Origin: Cynocephalus volans
Lineage: Eukaryota > Chordata > Mammalia > Dermoptera > Cynocephalidae
Direction: 5' to 3'
Assembly: GCF_027409185.1 (NCBI RefSeq)
Contig: NC_084469.1
Location: forward strand, 37,575,293 to 37,639,292
DNA length: 64,000 nt
In this document: positions 1 to 11,935 of the stretch, piece after piece
Layout: each line of letters opens with the position of its first letter
How positions within the stretch are numbered: the first letter of the stretch is position 1
Made by a program: the position numbers and the translations under genes
The notes under the pieces: model-generated
The model's database searches: none
The model's input: only the letters and a program-made list of their open reading frames with translations
What the model was told of the DNA's origin: nothing

Positions 1-361
1 TATTCAACCCAAAAAGGCCTTCTCCAAGACATGTCATAGTCAAATTGGCAAAACTCAGAGACAGAGAATCTTAAAAGCTGCAAGAGAGAAGCGTCAAACC
101 ACCTATAAGGGAGCCCCAATCAGGTTAACATCAGACTTTTCATCACAAACCCTAAAAGCTAGAAAGGAATGGGATGATATTTTCAAAATACTAAAAGACA
201 AAGATTGCCAGCCAAGAATACTCTACCCTGCAAGGCTATCCTTCCGAAATGAGGGGCAAATAGTATATTTCTCAGACAAACAAAAACTGCGGGAGTTCAC
301 TACCACACGACCACCCTTACAAGAAATCCTCAAGGGAGTACTGGGTTTGGTTCCTGAAAAA
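1..361 (+). pseudogene. L1 ORF1 C-terminal end, decayed
   Basis: The conceptual translation contains segments typical of the L1 ORF1 RNA-binding C-terminal domain, such as FNPKRPSPRH followed by VKLAKLRDRE. The frame is then lost through small indels and stops near positions 80-130. The equivalent stretch of an older L1 at 52200-52570 aligns along the whole length. ORF1 protein is the RNA-binding chaperone of the L1 ribonucleoprotein; this copy cannot encode a complete domain. Confidence 0.85.
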
Positions 362-551
362 TAACTACCACTGCCATAAAAACCCAAGAAAAATCTAAAC
401 CCGCTAGTACAATAAAAATGGCATTCATGAAGAGAAAACAAGCTAACAAAAACACTATCTACAACCCAAGGAACCAACAAACAAAGAAACCAAACAGTAA
501 ATCAGAAAGCAAGGAACAAAAGACACCTAAGACAACCAAACAACCAATAAA

Positions 552-3500
552 ATGCTAGGAATAAATCAACACCTTTCAATAACAACTCTTAATGTTAAAG
601 GCTTAAATTCCCCAATTAAAAGACACAGACTGGCTGACTGGATCAAAAAGCAGGACCCAACTATATGCTGCCTACAAGAGACCCACCTCACCCATAAAGA
701 TTCACACAGACTAAGAGTGAAAGGATGGAAAAAGATTTACCATGCAAACAGAAAAGAAAAACGAGCTGGAGTAGCTATTCTTATATCTGACAAAATAGAC
801 TTTAAACTAAAAACCATAAAAAGAGACAATGAGGGACACTACTTAATGATAAAAGGACTGATCCATCAAGAAGACATAACAATCATAAATATGTACGCAC
901 CCAATGTTGGAGCAGCCAGATTTATAAAACAAACTCTATTGGACCTAAAGAAGGAAATAGACACTAATACCATAATAGCAGGGGACCTGAACACTCCACT
1001 GTCAATATTAGACAGATCATCTAGGCAAAGAATCAGTAGAGAAACACAAGATCTAAACAAGACTCTAGACCAATTGGAATTGGCAGATATCTACAGAACA
1101 TTCCACCCAACAACCTCAGAATATTCATTCTTCTCATCAGCACATGGATCATTCTCCAGGATAGATCACATATTAGGTCACAAATCAAGTCTCAATAAAT
1201 TCAAAAAAATTGGAATTATCCCATGTATCTTCTCAGACCACAATGGATTAAAACTAGAAATTAATAACAAACAAAACTCTGGAAACTATACAAACACATG
1301 GAAATTAAACAGCATTCTATTTAATGACATATGGGTCCAAGAAGAAATCAAGCAGGAAATCAAAAAGTTTATTGAAACTAATGAAAACAATGATACATCA
1401 TACCAAAACCTGTGGGATACTGCAAAAGCAGTATTGAGGGGAAAATTTATTGCATTAAATGCTCACTTCAGAAGAATAGAAAGATGGCAAGTGAACAACC
1501 TAACACTTCACCTTAAAGAACTAGAAAAACAAGAACAATCCAAACCTAAAGTTAGCAGACGGAAAGAAATCATTAAGATCAGAGCAGAACTGAATGAAAT
1601 TGAAAACCAAAAAACAATTCAAAAGATCAACGAATCAAAAAGTTGGTTTTTTGAAAAGATAAATAAAATAGACAAACCATTAGCATGGCTAACAAAAAAA
1701 AGAAGAGAGAAGACTCAAATAACAAAAATTAGAAATGAAAAAGGCGATATTACAACTGATTCATCTGAAATACAAGGAATCATTCGAGACTACTATAAAC
1801 AACTATACGCCAACAAATTTGAAAATCTGGAGGAAATGGATAAATTTCTGGACACACACAAGCTCCCAAAACTGAACCGTGAAGACGTAGAAAATTTGAA
1901 CAGACCAATAACAATAAAGGAGATTGAAGCTGTTATCAGAAGGCTCCCAACAAAGAAAAGCCCAGGACCAGATGGATTCACAGCAGAATTTTACCAAACG
2001 TTCAAAGAGGAATTGACACCGATTCTTTACAAACTATTCCAAAAGATTGAAACAGACGCAAATCTCCCAAACTCATTCTATGAAGCAAACATCATCCTGA
2101 TACCAAAACCAGGTAAAGATATAACCAAAAAAGAAAACTACAGGCCTATATCCTTGATGAATATAGATGCAAAAATCCTCACTAAAATACTAGCAAACAG
2201 AATACAGCAACACATACGAAAAATTATTCATCACGATCAAGTGGGATTCATCCCAGAGATGCAAGGTTGGTTCAACATCCGCAAATCAATAAATGTGATA
2301 CACCATATTAATAAACTCAAACACAAGAACCATATGATCATCTCTATAGATGCTGAAAAAGCATTTGATAAAGTTCAGCACTCATTCATGACAAAGACCC
2401 TCTATAAGTTAGGTGTAGAGGGAAAGTATCTCAACATAATTAAAGCCATATATGCCAAACCCACTGCCAATATCATCCTGAATGGGGAAAAGCTGAAAGC
2501 TTTTCCTTTAAGAACAGGAACTAGACAAGGATGCCCACTCTCACCACTCCTATTCAACATAGTGTTGGAAGTACTAGCCAGAGCAATCAGAGAAGAGAAG
2601 GAAATAAAGGGCATCCAGATTGGAAAAGATGAAGTCAAACTGTCCCTGTTTGCAGATGACATGATCCTATATATCGAACAGCCTAAAACCTCTACAAAAT
2701 AACTGTTGGAATTGATAAATGATTTCAGCACAGTAGCAGGATACAAAATCAACACACAAAAATCAGTAGCATTTCTTTTCTCCAATAGTGAACATGCAGA
2801 ACGAGAAATCAAGATAGCCTGCCCATTTACAATAGCCACCAAAAAAATAAAATACTTAGGAATTGAGTTAACCAAGGATGTGAAAAATCTCTATAATGAG
2901 AACTACAAACCACTGCTGAGAGAAATTAGAGAGGATACAAGAAGATGGAAAGATATTCCATGCTCTTGGATTGGAAGAATCAACATAGTGAAAATGTCCA
3001 TACTACCCAAAGTGATATACAAATTCAATGCAATCCCCATCAAAATTCCAAAGACATTTTTCTCAGAAATGGAAAAAACTATTCAGACATTTATATGGAA
3101 CAATAAAAGACCACGAATAGCCAAAGAAATGCTCAGCAAAAAAAATAAAGCTGGAGGCATAACACTACCTGACTTTAAGCTATACTACAAAGCTATAATA
3201 ACCAAAACAGTATGGTACTGGCATAAAAACAGACACACTGACCAATGGAATAGATTAGAGAATCCAGAAATCAACCCACACACTTACTACCATCTGATCT
3301 TTGACAAAGGCACCAAGCCTATTCACTGGGGAAGGGACTGCCTCTTCAGCAAGTGATGCTGGGATAACTGGATGTCGATATGCAGGAGAATGAAACTAGA
3401 TCCATACCTCTCACCGTATACTAAAATCAAATCAAAATGGATTAAGGATTTAAATATACACCCTGAGACAATAAAACTTCTTAAAGAAAACATAGGAGAA

Positions 3501-4379
3501 ACACTTCAGGAAATAGGACTGGGCACAGACTTCATGAATACAACCCCAAAAGCACGGGCAACCAAAGGAAAAATAAACAAATGGGACTATATCAAACTAA
3601 AAAGCTTCTGCACAGCAAAAGAAACAATTCACAGAGTTAAAAGACAACCAACAGAGTGGGAGAAAATATTTGCAAAATATACATCTGACAAAGGATTAAT
3701 ATCCAGAATATATAAGGAACTCAAACAACTTTACAAGAAGAAAACAAGCAACCCAATTAAAAAATGGGCAAAAGAGCTAAGTAGGCATTTCTCTAAGGAA
3801 GATATACAAATGGCCAACAGACATATGAAAAAATGCTCAACATCACTCAGCATCCGGGAAATGCAAATCAAAACCACATTGAGATACCATCTAACCCCAG
3901 TTAGGATGGCTAAAATCCAAAAGACTATAAACGATAAATGCTGGCGAGGTTGCGGAGAAAAAGGAACTCTCATACATTGTTGGTGGGACTGCAAAATGGT
4001 GCAGCCTCTATGGAAAATGGTATGGAGGTTCCTTAAACAATTGCAGATAGATCTACCATACGACCCAGCCATCCCACTGTTGGGAATATATCCAGAGGAA
4101 TGGAAATCATCAAGTTGAAGGTATACCTGTTCCCCAATGTTCATCGCAGCACTCTTTACAATAGCCAAGAGTTGGAATCAGCCCAAATGCCCATCATCAG
4201 ATGAGTGGATACGGAAAATGTGGTACATCTACACAATGGAATACTACTCAGCTATAAAAACGAATGAAATACTGCCATTTGCAACAACATGGATGGACCT
4301 TGAGAGAATTATATTAAGTGAAACAAGTCAGGCACAGAAAGAGAAATACCACATGTTCTCACTTATTGGAGGGAGCTAA
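552..4379 (+). pseudogene. L1 ORF2 (endonuclease-reverse transcriptase), full frame with three nonsense codons
   Basis: One reading frame of 1276 codons including the stop, the usual ORF2 length, interrupted only by TAA at 2700-2702, TGA at 3354-3356 and TGA at 4116-4118, with no frameshift. Visible landmarks are the apurinic-type endonuclease with N14, E43 (QETH) and the SDH motif at H230; the reverse transcriptase with [10 protein letters not shown] near residue 600 and FADD at 700-703; and a C-terminal C-x3-C-x7-H-x4-C knuckle ([18 protein letters not shown]). At each broken codon copy B (27157, 27811, 28573) has a sense codon: AAA, TGG and CGA. The CGA-to-TGA change fits CpG decay. The first stop falls 13 codons after FADD, so the unaided product would lack the thumb and C-terminal regions. 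The ATG at 552 was chosen because the known L1 ORF2 N-terminus begins there. Confidence 0.95.
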
Positions 4380-4393
4380 AAATTAATATATAA

Positions 4394-4431
<38 letters not shown>

Positions 4432-4612
4432 CGGGGGGGGGGGAAGAAGATATAACAACCACAATTATTTGAAGTTGATACGACAAGCATAAAGAAAGGA
4501 CATTGTTGGGGGGGAGGGGGGGAGGGAGAAGGGAGGGAGGTTTTGGTGATGGGGAGCAATAATCAGCTACAATGTATATCGACAAAATAAAATTAAAAAA
4601 AAAAAAATAAGG
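4380..4612 (+). repeat. L1 3' UTR: CA microsatellite, G-rich polypurine tract, A tail
   Basis: A perfect CA run at 4397-4428 is followed by a run of G at 4432-4442, then a G-rich tract at 4507-4541 with several blocks of three or more G, and a tail of A from about 4592. The same order is present in copy B at 28838-29080. A G-rich tract in the 3' UTR is a known L1 hallmark and can form quadruplexes. Confidence 0.9.
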
Positions 4613-4615
4613 AGA

Positions 4616-5400
4616 TAAAAATCATCTATCAACATACCACCATTGCTAACCACTGTTAACATCTTTTGATGTGTATTTTTTGTGTTTAAACAAAAAATGG
4701 GATCAAACTTTTGCAGCTTACTTATTCACTCAAAGCATATGTTGAATATCTTTTCATATCATTAAATATTAATCAACAGCCCTATTGTAATGGTTCTATG
4801 ATACTCCACTTAGAATGCACCACCATTTATCCACTGTAGTTGTGTATCTTGAAGACCCCCTGTGGTTGCATATCTAAGTTGTTCTCTATTATCTACTATT
4901 TCCGTTATCTACGAGTATTACCAAAATGTTGCAGTGAACAAATCTTTTGTGCATACCTATGGTTCTTTCTGTGGATAAATGCATAAATGTGCAGTAGCTG
5001 GCTTGCTATATATTGACAAATTGCCATCCAGAAAGGCTGCCATACTTTATTTTCTGCCAGTTCCATGTGAGGGTCCATTTCTTCATACCCTCATCCTCAC
5101 TAGGTAGCATCTTTTTTTTAGTGATTTGTCAACCCCCCAAAAATTCTTCTGTTTTAACTTGCATTATTTAATCACTAGTAATACTATTTTTTATATGGCT
5201 ATTAGCTATTTGATATTCTTTCTAAACTGCCTGTTTATGTCCTTTGCCCAGCTTTTTCTTGGGATGTTCATCTTTTATTTCCTTATAGATTTGTAAACAT
5301 TCCTTATATATTGGGGATAGTAACTCTTTGTTACATACCTTTCTGATCAAGCCTGGCAATGACTGACTTTATGCTTTTTGCCTTTGGTGTCATGTTTACA
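4616..5400 (-). mobile_element. Old L1-like fragment
   Basis: T-rich sequence containing phrases typical of reverse-oriented L1 ends, for example the stretch around 5235-5330 (opposite strand of the ORF2 C-terminus and 3' UTR). It is heavily diverged, and the subfamily and exact ends are not resolved. Confidence 0.45.
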
Positions 5401-5825
5401 AAAACTGTACTTGATATTTTAGTCTGGCTTTTATAGTTGCAAGAAACAGAGGCTCATTCGAACCTCCAGAGAAAGGGAAGGGGGCAGTGGGTATTGTAAG
5501 AACAATGTGCACTAGCATCTATAAGTGGAATGCTTAAGAGTGGTCTCCAAAGTCAGGAGCACACACAACGTTGGAGTGTGGGAAGAAAATATGAGTATTA
5601 GCCCTTCTAATATGTATGTAATTTTTAATTTTAATTTTTATACAAAAATACAGCAAACATACATAAGAGAATATAAAAACATATATGTTCAGCTTATAGA
5701 ATAATTAAATGAATGCCTATGTATCAACCACCTGGGCTAATAATACACTTATCTCATGCTCTTTTTTTGTTTTTGCACGTGCTATTCCACTTGTCAAATA
5801 CATTTGTGCAGCAGTACATGTATGT
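5401..5825. other. Intergenic, with a probable old L1M 3' fragment at 5625-5765
   Basis: No gene-like signal. 5625-5765 resembles the mammalian L1M 3'-UTR segment that recurs near 6855 and 9455. The rest is unassigned AT-rich sequence. Confidence 0.4.
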
Positions 5826-5901
5826 GGGTACTTCAAAAAGTTCATGAAAAAATAGAATTAAAAGATAATATGACTTTTCCATGAACTTTCTGGAGACCCC
5901 T
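5826..5901. mobile_element. Palindromic mariner-like MITE (copy 1 of 3)
   Basis: About 76 bp in which the left end (GGGTACTTCAAAAAGTTCAT) is the inverse of the right end (ATGAACTTTCTGGAGACCC), so it folds into a hairpin. Two further copies with the same ends occur at 18815-18892 and 45929-46010. Short, palindromic and without coding capacity, it fits a non-autonomous mariner-type element. I cannot give the exact family name. Confidence 0.8.
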
Positions 5902-8220
5902 CATATATAATTTATAAATAAATAAATGTATGTATATTGCAGAATGCATGTCAATTTTTAAATTTTTTTATTGATTGTTTCTTTTAATTGAATAATCTGG
6001 AGACCAATGCTCAAGGAACTTGTCTCTTTTTTAGGGTTTCCACTTATGTCCATTTCCCTGCTTCTTTCTGTCTACAAACAGGCTTTCTTTGCTGGCTGGC
6101 TCAAACCCATTATTTCAGTTTGCATGTGGCTCGTCATGGCCACCTCTGGCCTGGCTCTGGCCAGTCTTCACCATGACCTTCTTGCATCAACCCCCATTGC
6201 TGGTCAGCACAGTCTTTCTCTGTTCAGTCCACCAAAAGGATCCGACTGGTTCAGCCTATGAACTGGTGGCTCTGGGCTGCGGTGGGTGTGGTCATGTGGT
6301 ACAATACACGGCCACAGCCCCTCATCCACAGGGGTGAGTGGGCTGCTCCCCTTAGGAGTGTGGGCAGGGCTGCACCATGACCTCTTGGGTAAACCTACCC
6401 CCAAGTAGCATAACTGTTCACATGTTTCCTGCTAGTGCTCTATTGTTCTTACTGTACACATTTAAATTCTTAATCCATCTGGAGTTCATTTTAACGGAGG
6501 ATAGAGAACAGGAATGTAACTTTTTCATTTCATTAATCATTGCTCCAATACTAATGTTTCATAATCCTTCCAGTATACTATACTACCTTTGTTATACAGT
6601 AAAGTTTTCTATAACATGCATCTGTTTCCATACTTTTATTTCCAACTTGATCTTTCTATAAAATGCTATATAAATAGTATAAGATAAAAAAATTGTTGTG
6701 GCTTAGTAACGTATGGTAAGGTGGCTGAGGCTAGTCCTATTTCCACTGATTTCCTTTATCTTCATATATTTTTCCTGTAACTATTTTTCACATTTATTTT
6801 TCCAGATTAATTTCAGGATCTTTTTGTTGAGCTCCCCACAAAATGCGATTGAAGTTTTTTAAACTAAGGTTTATTGAGGTATAAACATTAAAATTCACCC
6901 CTTTGAAGTATACAGTTCAATGAGTTGTGACAAATGTATGCAGTTGTGTGGCCACCACTACCATCAAGACAAAGGTTGTTTCCACCACCTCCCCAAATTC
7001 CCTGGTGGCCCAGCAAGTTTGCCATTGCAATAATACTGAAACTGTTGAGGATTTAAGGAGAAAAGCGACATCATTGAGTGTTCATATTTACATCCCGAGT
7101 CTTCTTATCAAGGAACAAACTATGCTTCTTTATTCGTAAATATCTTAAATTTTTTTCCAGTATTTTATAATTTTTTTATGGATCTTGAATCATTATTACA
7201 TTTATTCTATTTATGATAGATTCTGTGTGGTTATTATGAATTTAATAATTTTTTCATTATATCTTCTATATGACTATTATGGTATAAAGTAAACTTACTG
7301 ATTTTTGCATATTTTTAACTGGATGCTGATTAGATACATAAAACACTCAAAAGAGGGTTTAATTTTAGGTTCACTGGTTGGCAAACTAAATGAGGCAGAA
7401 TGTCTAAAAACTATCCTATTCTTTTTTTATCTGGGTGGTTATTTGTACCCAGAGGCACTCCCCAGGGACTGAGTCTATTTCTGTATCCCTAGTACTTAGC
7501 CTAACATAGGTACCCCCAAAATGTTGACTTCATCAATGAACCACTGAATCTACCCTCCTGCTGTGATGCCTCATGCAGGGCTCTCTCAAAGTATGGGCTT
7601 GGTGCCTTTTGCACTTGCACAGGCTGGGGCCCATGAGTTAGGGGAAGACCCCGAGGCCAGCAGAGGAAAGCAAACCAGGCAAAGGCCTGCCCTGCTTTGG
7701 ACACTAAATGCTTGCCTGTCCCTGTTACCAGTGGAATTTCATCCTTGCAGAGCTCATTGGCTCTTCTGTAACTAAGAGTGCCTTACGGAGCCTGAGCTGA
7801 CCTGGTGACAGGCAGAGTTAGCCTTTCTCACCTTCACTTAATCATGTTAGTGATTCTCAGCAGCCTGACAACACCACGGTGGATGGAATCAAATGGTTCT
7901 CAAACTGGTTTCCATTTGGTATTTCAAAATGCCTAAATGGAAATACTGCAGTGAGCCCTGACAAGGCCTCTCAGGCTAACCAAACAGCTTATCTCTCTGC
8001 TTTCTTTCTAGAATTATATCAACTTAATGGAGAAACTCTTGGTATCCTGTACTGAAAAGAAGTTCTGACAGGGAGTGATAAATGTCTCATTAAAATGTTT
8101 AAATGGGGTGATAAGACAATTATCAGGAAACGGAATTTGTTTACTTGAGAGACCCTTCAAATTAAGTGTTTCATGGAAGCAAAATTAAAGAGCTTCCTGG
8201 TCAGGAGAATATTAGTCTCT
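5902..8220. other. Intergenic sequence with old L1-derived pieces
   Basis: 6440-6680 resembles reverse-oriented L1 ORF2-end sequence, and 6855-7000 resembles a common L1M 3'-end segment. The remainder, including 5990-6430 and 7000-8220, shows no exon, RNA gene or clear repeat. Short open frames here lack coding character. Confidence 0.4.
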
Positions 8221-8224
8221 TTAT

Positions 8225-8440
8225 TATTCTTTACTTTTTCCTGTTCCCAAAATTAGGAAGCTCTGTGGTATTGAAAGGAAATCGATCTGCATAAGAATTA
8301 CTTGGGGATCTTGTGAAAATAGATTCTGACTGAGGGGATCTGGAGCGGAGCCTGAGACTCTGCATTTATAGTAGGCTCTCCTTATGTGACAGTGCTGGTC
8401 CAGGGACCTCACCTGAGTGGCAAGCCTGTAGAGGAAGTTC
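8225..8440. mobile_element. MER5A-like hAT transposon fragment
   Basis: Contains the familiar MER5-type internal phrases (an AAGAATTACTTGGGGATCTT-like stretch and GCCTGAGACTCTGCATTT near 8350). It is diverged and the terminal repeats are not clearly preserved. Confidence 0.55.
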
Positions 8441-9202
8441 TGGTATTATCTTTGCTATGGACTTGCAGACAAGACCCCACTTGGGCTCTTCCTCCTGTAC
8501 ACCGTGAGGACACACTAAATGGTCTCTGACACGTCTGATACTGTGCTGGCAAAATATCCTCCAGGTCACCAGGAGCCCTGGTGCCAGCAGATGCAGAGGC
8601 CAAGGCTCTTGAGAGTGTGTGGCTGTCCCTGGCATCTGCAGAGCTCGGCCTTGGCCCTTACCTTCGCGTCATCTTTGAATGGAAAATGGATGAGGGGCTA
8701 CCAACTGCAGACCCGCCCAGGAATACTTCAGATGGCTCAAGTATAAGGGTGATGTCCTTGGCTTACTCCATAAAAAGGGACTCAAATGGGCACAGTAGTC
8801 ATCAGAATGGTCCCTGCAGCAGCCATAAGGAACGTGCCTGCCTTCTTCATTTTGTTCCTCCCTGTGTCCTGGGACCCAGGAAGCCTCCAACAGCCTCTGA
8901 GCTTCTGTCAAACTTCTCTGCCTCTCAAAGCTGTGCAGCTTTCGCCCTGTCCCTCTAGCTTGGGGGTCACCAGAGCTATTGATTTCCTTTACCTTCAAGC
9001 TAGGTGAGAAGAGAAGACAGACATTGTATACTGGGCTTAGGTGTAGCTGCCCTGCTCTGACTGTCTGCATCACACCCCAGTCTACTTTTCTGACTGGTCA
9101 TTCCTCTGGCTTTGTTCAAGCTTGCTGAGAGTTTCATCCTCCAGGGAGTCACCTTTTGGCCCCTCTCTTACCTGGGCAACCTGGTGCTGGCTACCAGCTT
9201 GC

Positions 9203-9225
9203 ATCTCTCTCTCTCTCTCTCTCTC
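9203..9225. repeat. (TC)n microsatellite
   Basis: A perfect dinucleotide run of about 11 units. The surrounding sequence 8441-9327 shows no supported gene or repeat. Confidence 0.9.
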
Positions 9226-9327
9226 ACTAGAGCCAGTTGCTGAGTATTGTCTGATGCCTTCTCCGCATCACAGACCTGTTTTCTTTCAAACCTGCCTTTC
9301 ACAGGAACTCTTCTTCCTCTCCATTGT

Positions 9328-9447
9328 TTTTATTTATTTATTTATTTATTATTATTATTTTTTTAAAGATGACTGGTAAGGGGATCTTAACCCTTGACTT
9401 GGTGTTGTCAGCACCACAGTCTCCCAAGTGAGCCATGGGTCAGCCCC
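9328..9447 (-). mobile_element. tRNA-Ile-derived SINE, hybrid monomer, with TTTA-rich tail
   Basis: Read on the minus strand, the SINE body (9364-9447) starts with the left-unit form (CCATGGCTCACTTGGGAGA), passes into the right-unit form (CACCAAGTCAAGGGTTAAGA) and ends in CAGTCATCTTT. The tail appears on the plus strand as TTTA/TTA repeats at 9328-9363. It is one of four copies in the window with this hybrid build. Confidence 0.9.
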
Positions 9448-10399
9448 ATCTCTCCATTGTTTTATTTTGGGTTATAGATTGCATACAGTAAGATGAATAA
9501 ATCTTAACTTTACGGCTTAATACATTTTTAGGCATTTAAGTCATCACCCAGATCAAGCTATAGAACTAGAGAACCATCACTCCAGAAGGTTCCCTCACAA
9601 TCCTTCTCAATCAATAACCACCCCAACTTCTGCCAGAGGTAAGCACTATTCTGACTTCTATCACCACAGGTTAGTTTGTTCCCACAGCATTGTACTTCAT
9701 CCTAACACAATTATCTCTGTCTTACAAATAAAAAAATATCTAAGACAACTAGATTGGTCTTTCTAGTCTGGTCTAACCTGACTGAATATGACCACCCCTA
9801 CTCTTGAGGATGGAAAGGGAGGTTTGGAGGGGGGCTGTCTCTCTCTAAACTCCTCGTGTCCTTCTTGACTTGGAGCAAACATGGACACAGTAACATGTGT
9901 AACATGGACAGAACATACCTCCACAACAAAGTATCACAGCTCCTTGAAATCAAAGGACCAAACCATAAACATCAGTTCTCACTGACTTGATATTTGATGA
10001 TATTAAGCAAAAAACAAAACCAAAAACTTTTTTGGTTTGATACTGGATTGTGATTATGTTTTTAAAAGACAGAGTTTGTCTCTTTTAGGGATAAATGCCT
10101 GGATTGGGCTGGGAGTGGAGTGGGTGGAGGCATAGATGAAACATGATCAGCCACTGTGTTGATAATTATTGAAGCTCAGTGATGGGTACATCAGGTTTAT
10201 GAAACTATTCTACTCTTTGAATGTGTTTGAAATTTTTCACAACATAAAGGAAAAAAAGAAAAAAGAAAACACAAGTTTTCTTTCAGATGAATATCCACAT
10301 AAATGTTCTCATGTAGTAGTACGCAGGGTTAGTGATGTTTAAGACTCTGTGTGAGGAGTGACATCAGCAGTGTCAGCCTCCCAGGTGAATCAAAGCAGT
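9448..10399. other. Old L1M 3'-end fragments
   Basis: 9455-9690 resembles a widespread L1M 3'-UTR segment. 9880-10270 resembles a second one, with GTTGATAATTATTGAAGCTC and a terminal ACATAAAGGAAAA, read on the plus strand. No coding potential. Confidence 0.45.
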
Positions 10400-10975
10400 G
10401 ATCACGGTGAGTGCCCTGCACTGATGGGTCAGGCCAGGCTTCTGCTCTCAGTACTTCCAGGGCTTACCCCCGACACCTTCAACAGAACCAAAGTCCCTGT
10501 GGTGAACCACAGGGCCCTGTGGAATGTGGTTCCTGGCCTCTTCTGCCTCTGCGTTCGATCATGCTGGGCTCCTTGCTGGTCCTTCCACATCCCAGGCACA
10601 CTCCATGGTCAGGGCCCTTGTGCTTACTGTGGCTTCTGCCTGGAATGTCGCCCCCCTGCCCACCCAGGTACTCACATGGCTCATTCTCATTTTTCAAATG
10701 GTCACCTCCTGAAGGAACCCTTCCATGATCACACTAATATTATCCACCCCATCACACTGCCAACCCTTACCTTCTTTTATTTTTCCTTATAGCACTTATT
10801 ACTGACATCATATTATATATTTTTCTGTTTAGTCTGTCTGCCTCACTAAAAATAAGCTCCATGAGGGCAGGGGCTCTGTTTGGTTCACTCCTTTATCCCC
10901 AGCACACAGAACAGTGCATGCCAACTAGATGCACAATAAACATAAACACTTGCTGAGTGAATGAACATGCAGGCT
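10400..10975 (+). mobile_element. LINE-2 3' part
   Basis: The 3' section carries L2 hallmarks: TAGCACTTATTACTGACATC near 10791, then AAGCTCCATGAGGGCAGGGG at 10854-10873, then CCCCAGCACACAGAACAGTG near 10898, then a terminal GCTGAGTGAATGAA. Moderately well preserved. Open frames inside it are incidental. Confidence 0.8.
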
Positions 10976-11749
10976 GCTGAGCAAAGCTAGTCTCAGGCTG
11001 GTTGTCCTGGGGCTGAAAAAGGGAACTCTCTCACTCATGACCTCTGTTCTTGAACCCATTGAAGAAAGCTAAGCACCACCTTGTGAGCCTATGAGAACAG
11101 ACAGAGACGGTTATTGAATTAAATTAACCATGCAGAGTAGCAGAAACGAGGCCCTGGGAAAATGTGAGCAGCAAGAAACAGCAAACGGGTCCCTTATCTC
11201 AAACCAGAAATCCTTCATAGAAATGACCACAGTCCGATAGAGCAGGTAGGCCTGTGGTGGAAGCTGCTCAGTGGCCCTCCCAACCATCTCCTGTCCTGAG
11301 GCATTAAATTTGAGAACTTTTGAGCATTACACTCTACAATAGTCTTGAAAACCAGCTAGCTTCATCAGGCCCCTGAGGAAGAACCAGTCAAGCCGCCCGC
11401 TCTCACCGCATAATCACGCCCAACATTCCTGGGTCAACAGCAAAAGGCCCAGAGTTTCTCCTTTGAATTGTTTCTTTCAACAAACTTTTCTCTAAAATCT
11501 AACGCCATTTAAGAAAGCAGTGTGAATAGTTCATTAAAGCAAGATGACCCACAGTTTTGGGCTTAGATATGTGTGAGTCTGGGGGTGCAGATGTGGGAGA
11601 CCGTTGGAAGCGAGCACAGTGCAGGTTGTAGTGCAATGGTGACAGAGGAGGTAGGGCAGAAGACACCGTAACCAACAATCAGGAATCAAACCCACTTGTT
11701 GACACAACCTATGAAGCAAGCCCCGAAAGGCCACTCTCATCAGGACCAA
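10976..11749. other. Intergenic, nothing recognised
   Basis: Unique-looking sequence with no exon, RNA gene or repeat that I can name. Confidence 0.4.
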
Positions 11750-11935
11750 AAATAATGGCAGCCATCCCTTACTGAGCATGTGCTGATGTTCTCCATGATT
11801 TCATTTAACCCTCACTTCAACCCCATGAGAACAGCACTATTAGCATTCCTAGGTTATGGGTAAGAAAAATGTGGCTTAGAGAGGTTAACTTGCCACCGCT
11901 GTCAAGATTCAGACCAGGCGGGTTTCTGTGCAATG
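11750..11935 (-). mobile_element. MIR SINE, old
   Basis: Minus-strand MIR core features: the block around 11795-11905 is the inverse of the usual MIR phrases about cell counts of A/G-rich text (TTAACCTCTC, then the CCCATAACC region, then the GTGAGGGTTAAATGAAAT end). Diverged. Confidence 0.65.

Larger units (their letters stand above)
1..4612 (+). mobile_element. LINE-1 retrotransposon, 3' part (copy A), cut by the window edge
   Basis: The element runs off the left edge. In order it shows a decayed end of ORF1 (1 to about 361), an A-rich inter-ORF spacer (362-551), a complete-length ORF2 frame (552-4379), and a 3' UTR with a CA repeat, G-rich runs and an A tail ending near 4612. Over the shared part it differs from the second young L1 at 26829-29123 by about 30 substitutions in 2 kb by eye, so both come from a recently active lineage. 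The 5' end and the 5' target-site duplication are outside the window, so full length cannot be judged. Confidence 0.97.

Noticed and set aside
2402-2875. Minus-strand 157-codon frame in the L1 (repeated at 26860-27333)
   Set aside because: It is the antisense shadow of ORF2; its presence in both copies follows from their identity.
8669-9073. Open frame of 134 codons on minus
   Set aside because: No splice context, no domain, and overlapping frames on both strands of equal length.
10358-10792. Open frame of 144 codons on plus
   Set aside because: Lies inside a LINE-2 3' end; the translation has no domain and the DNA matches the repeat.
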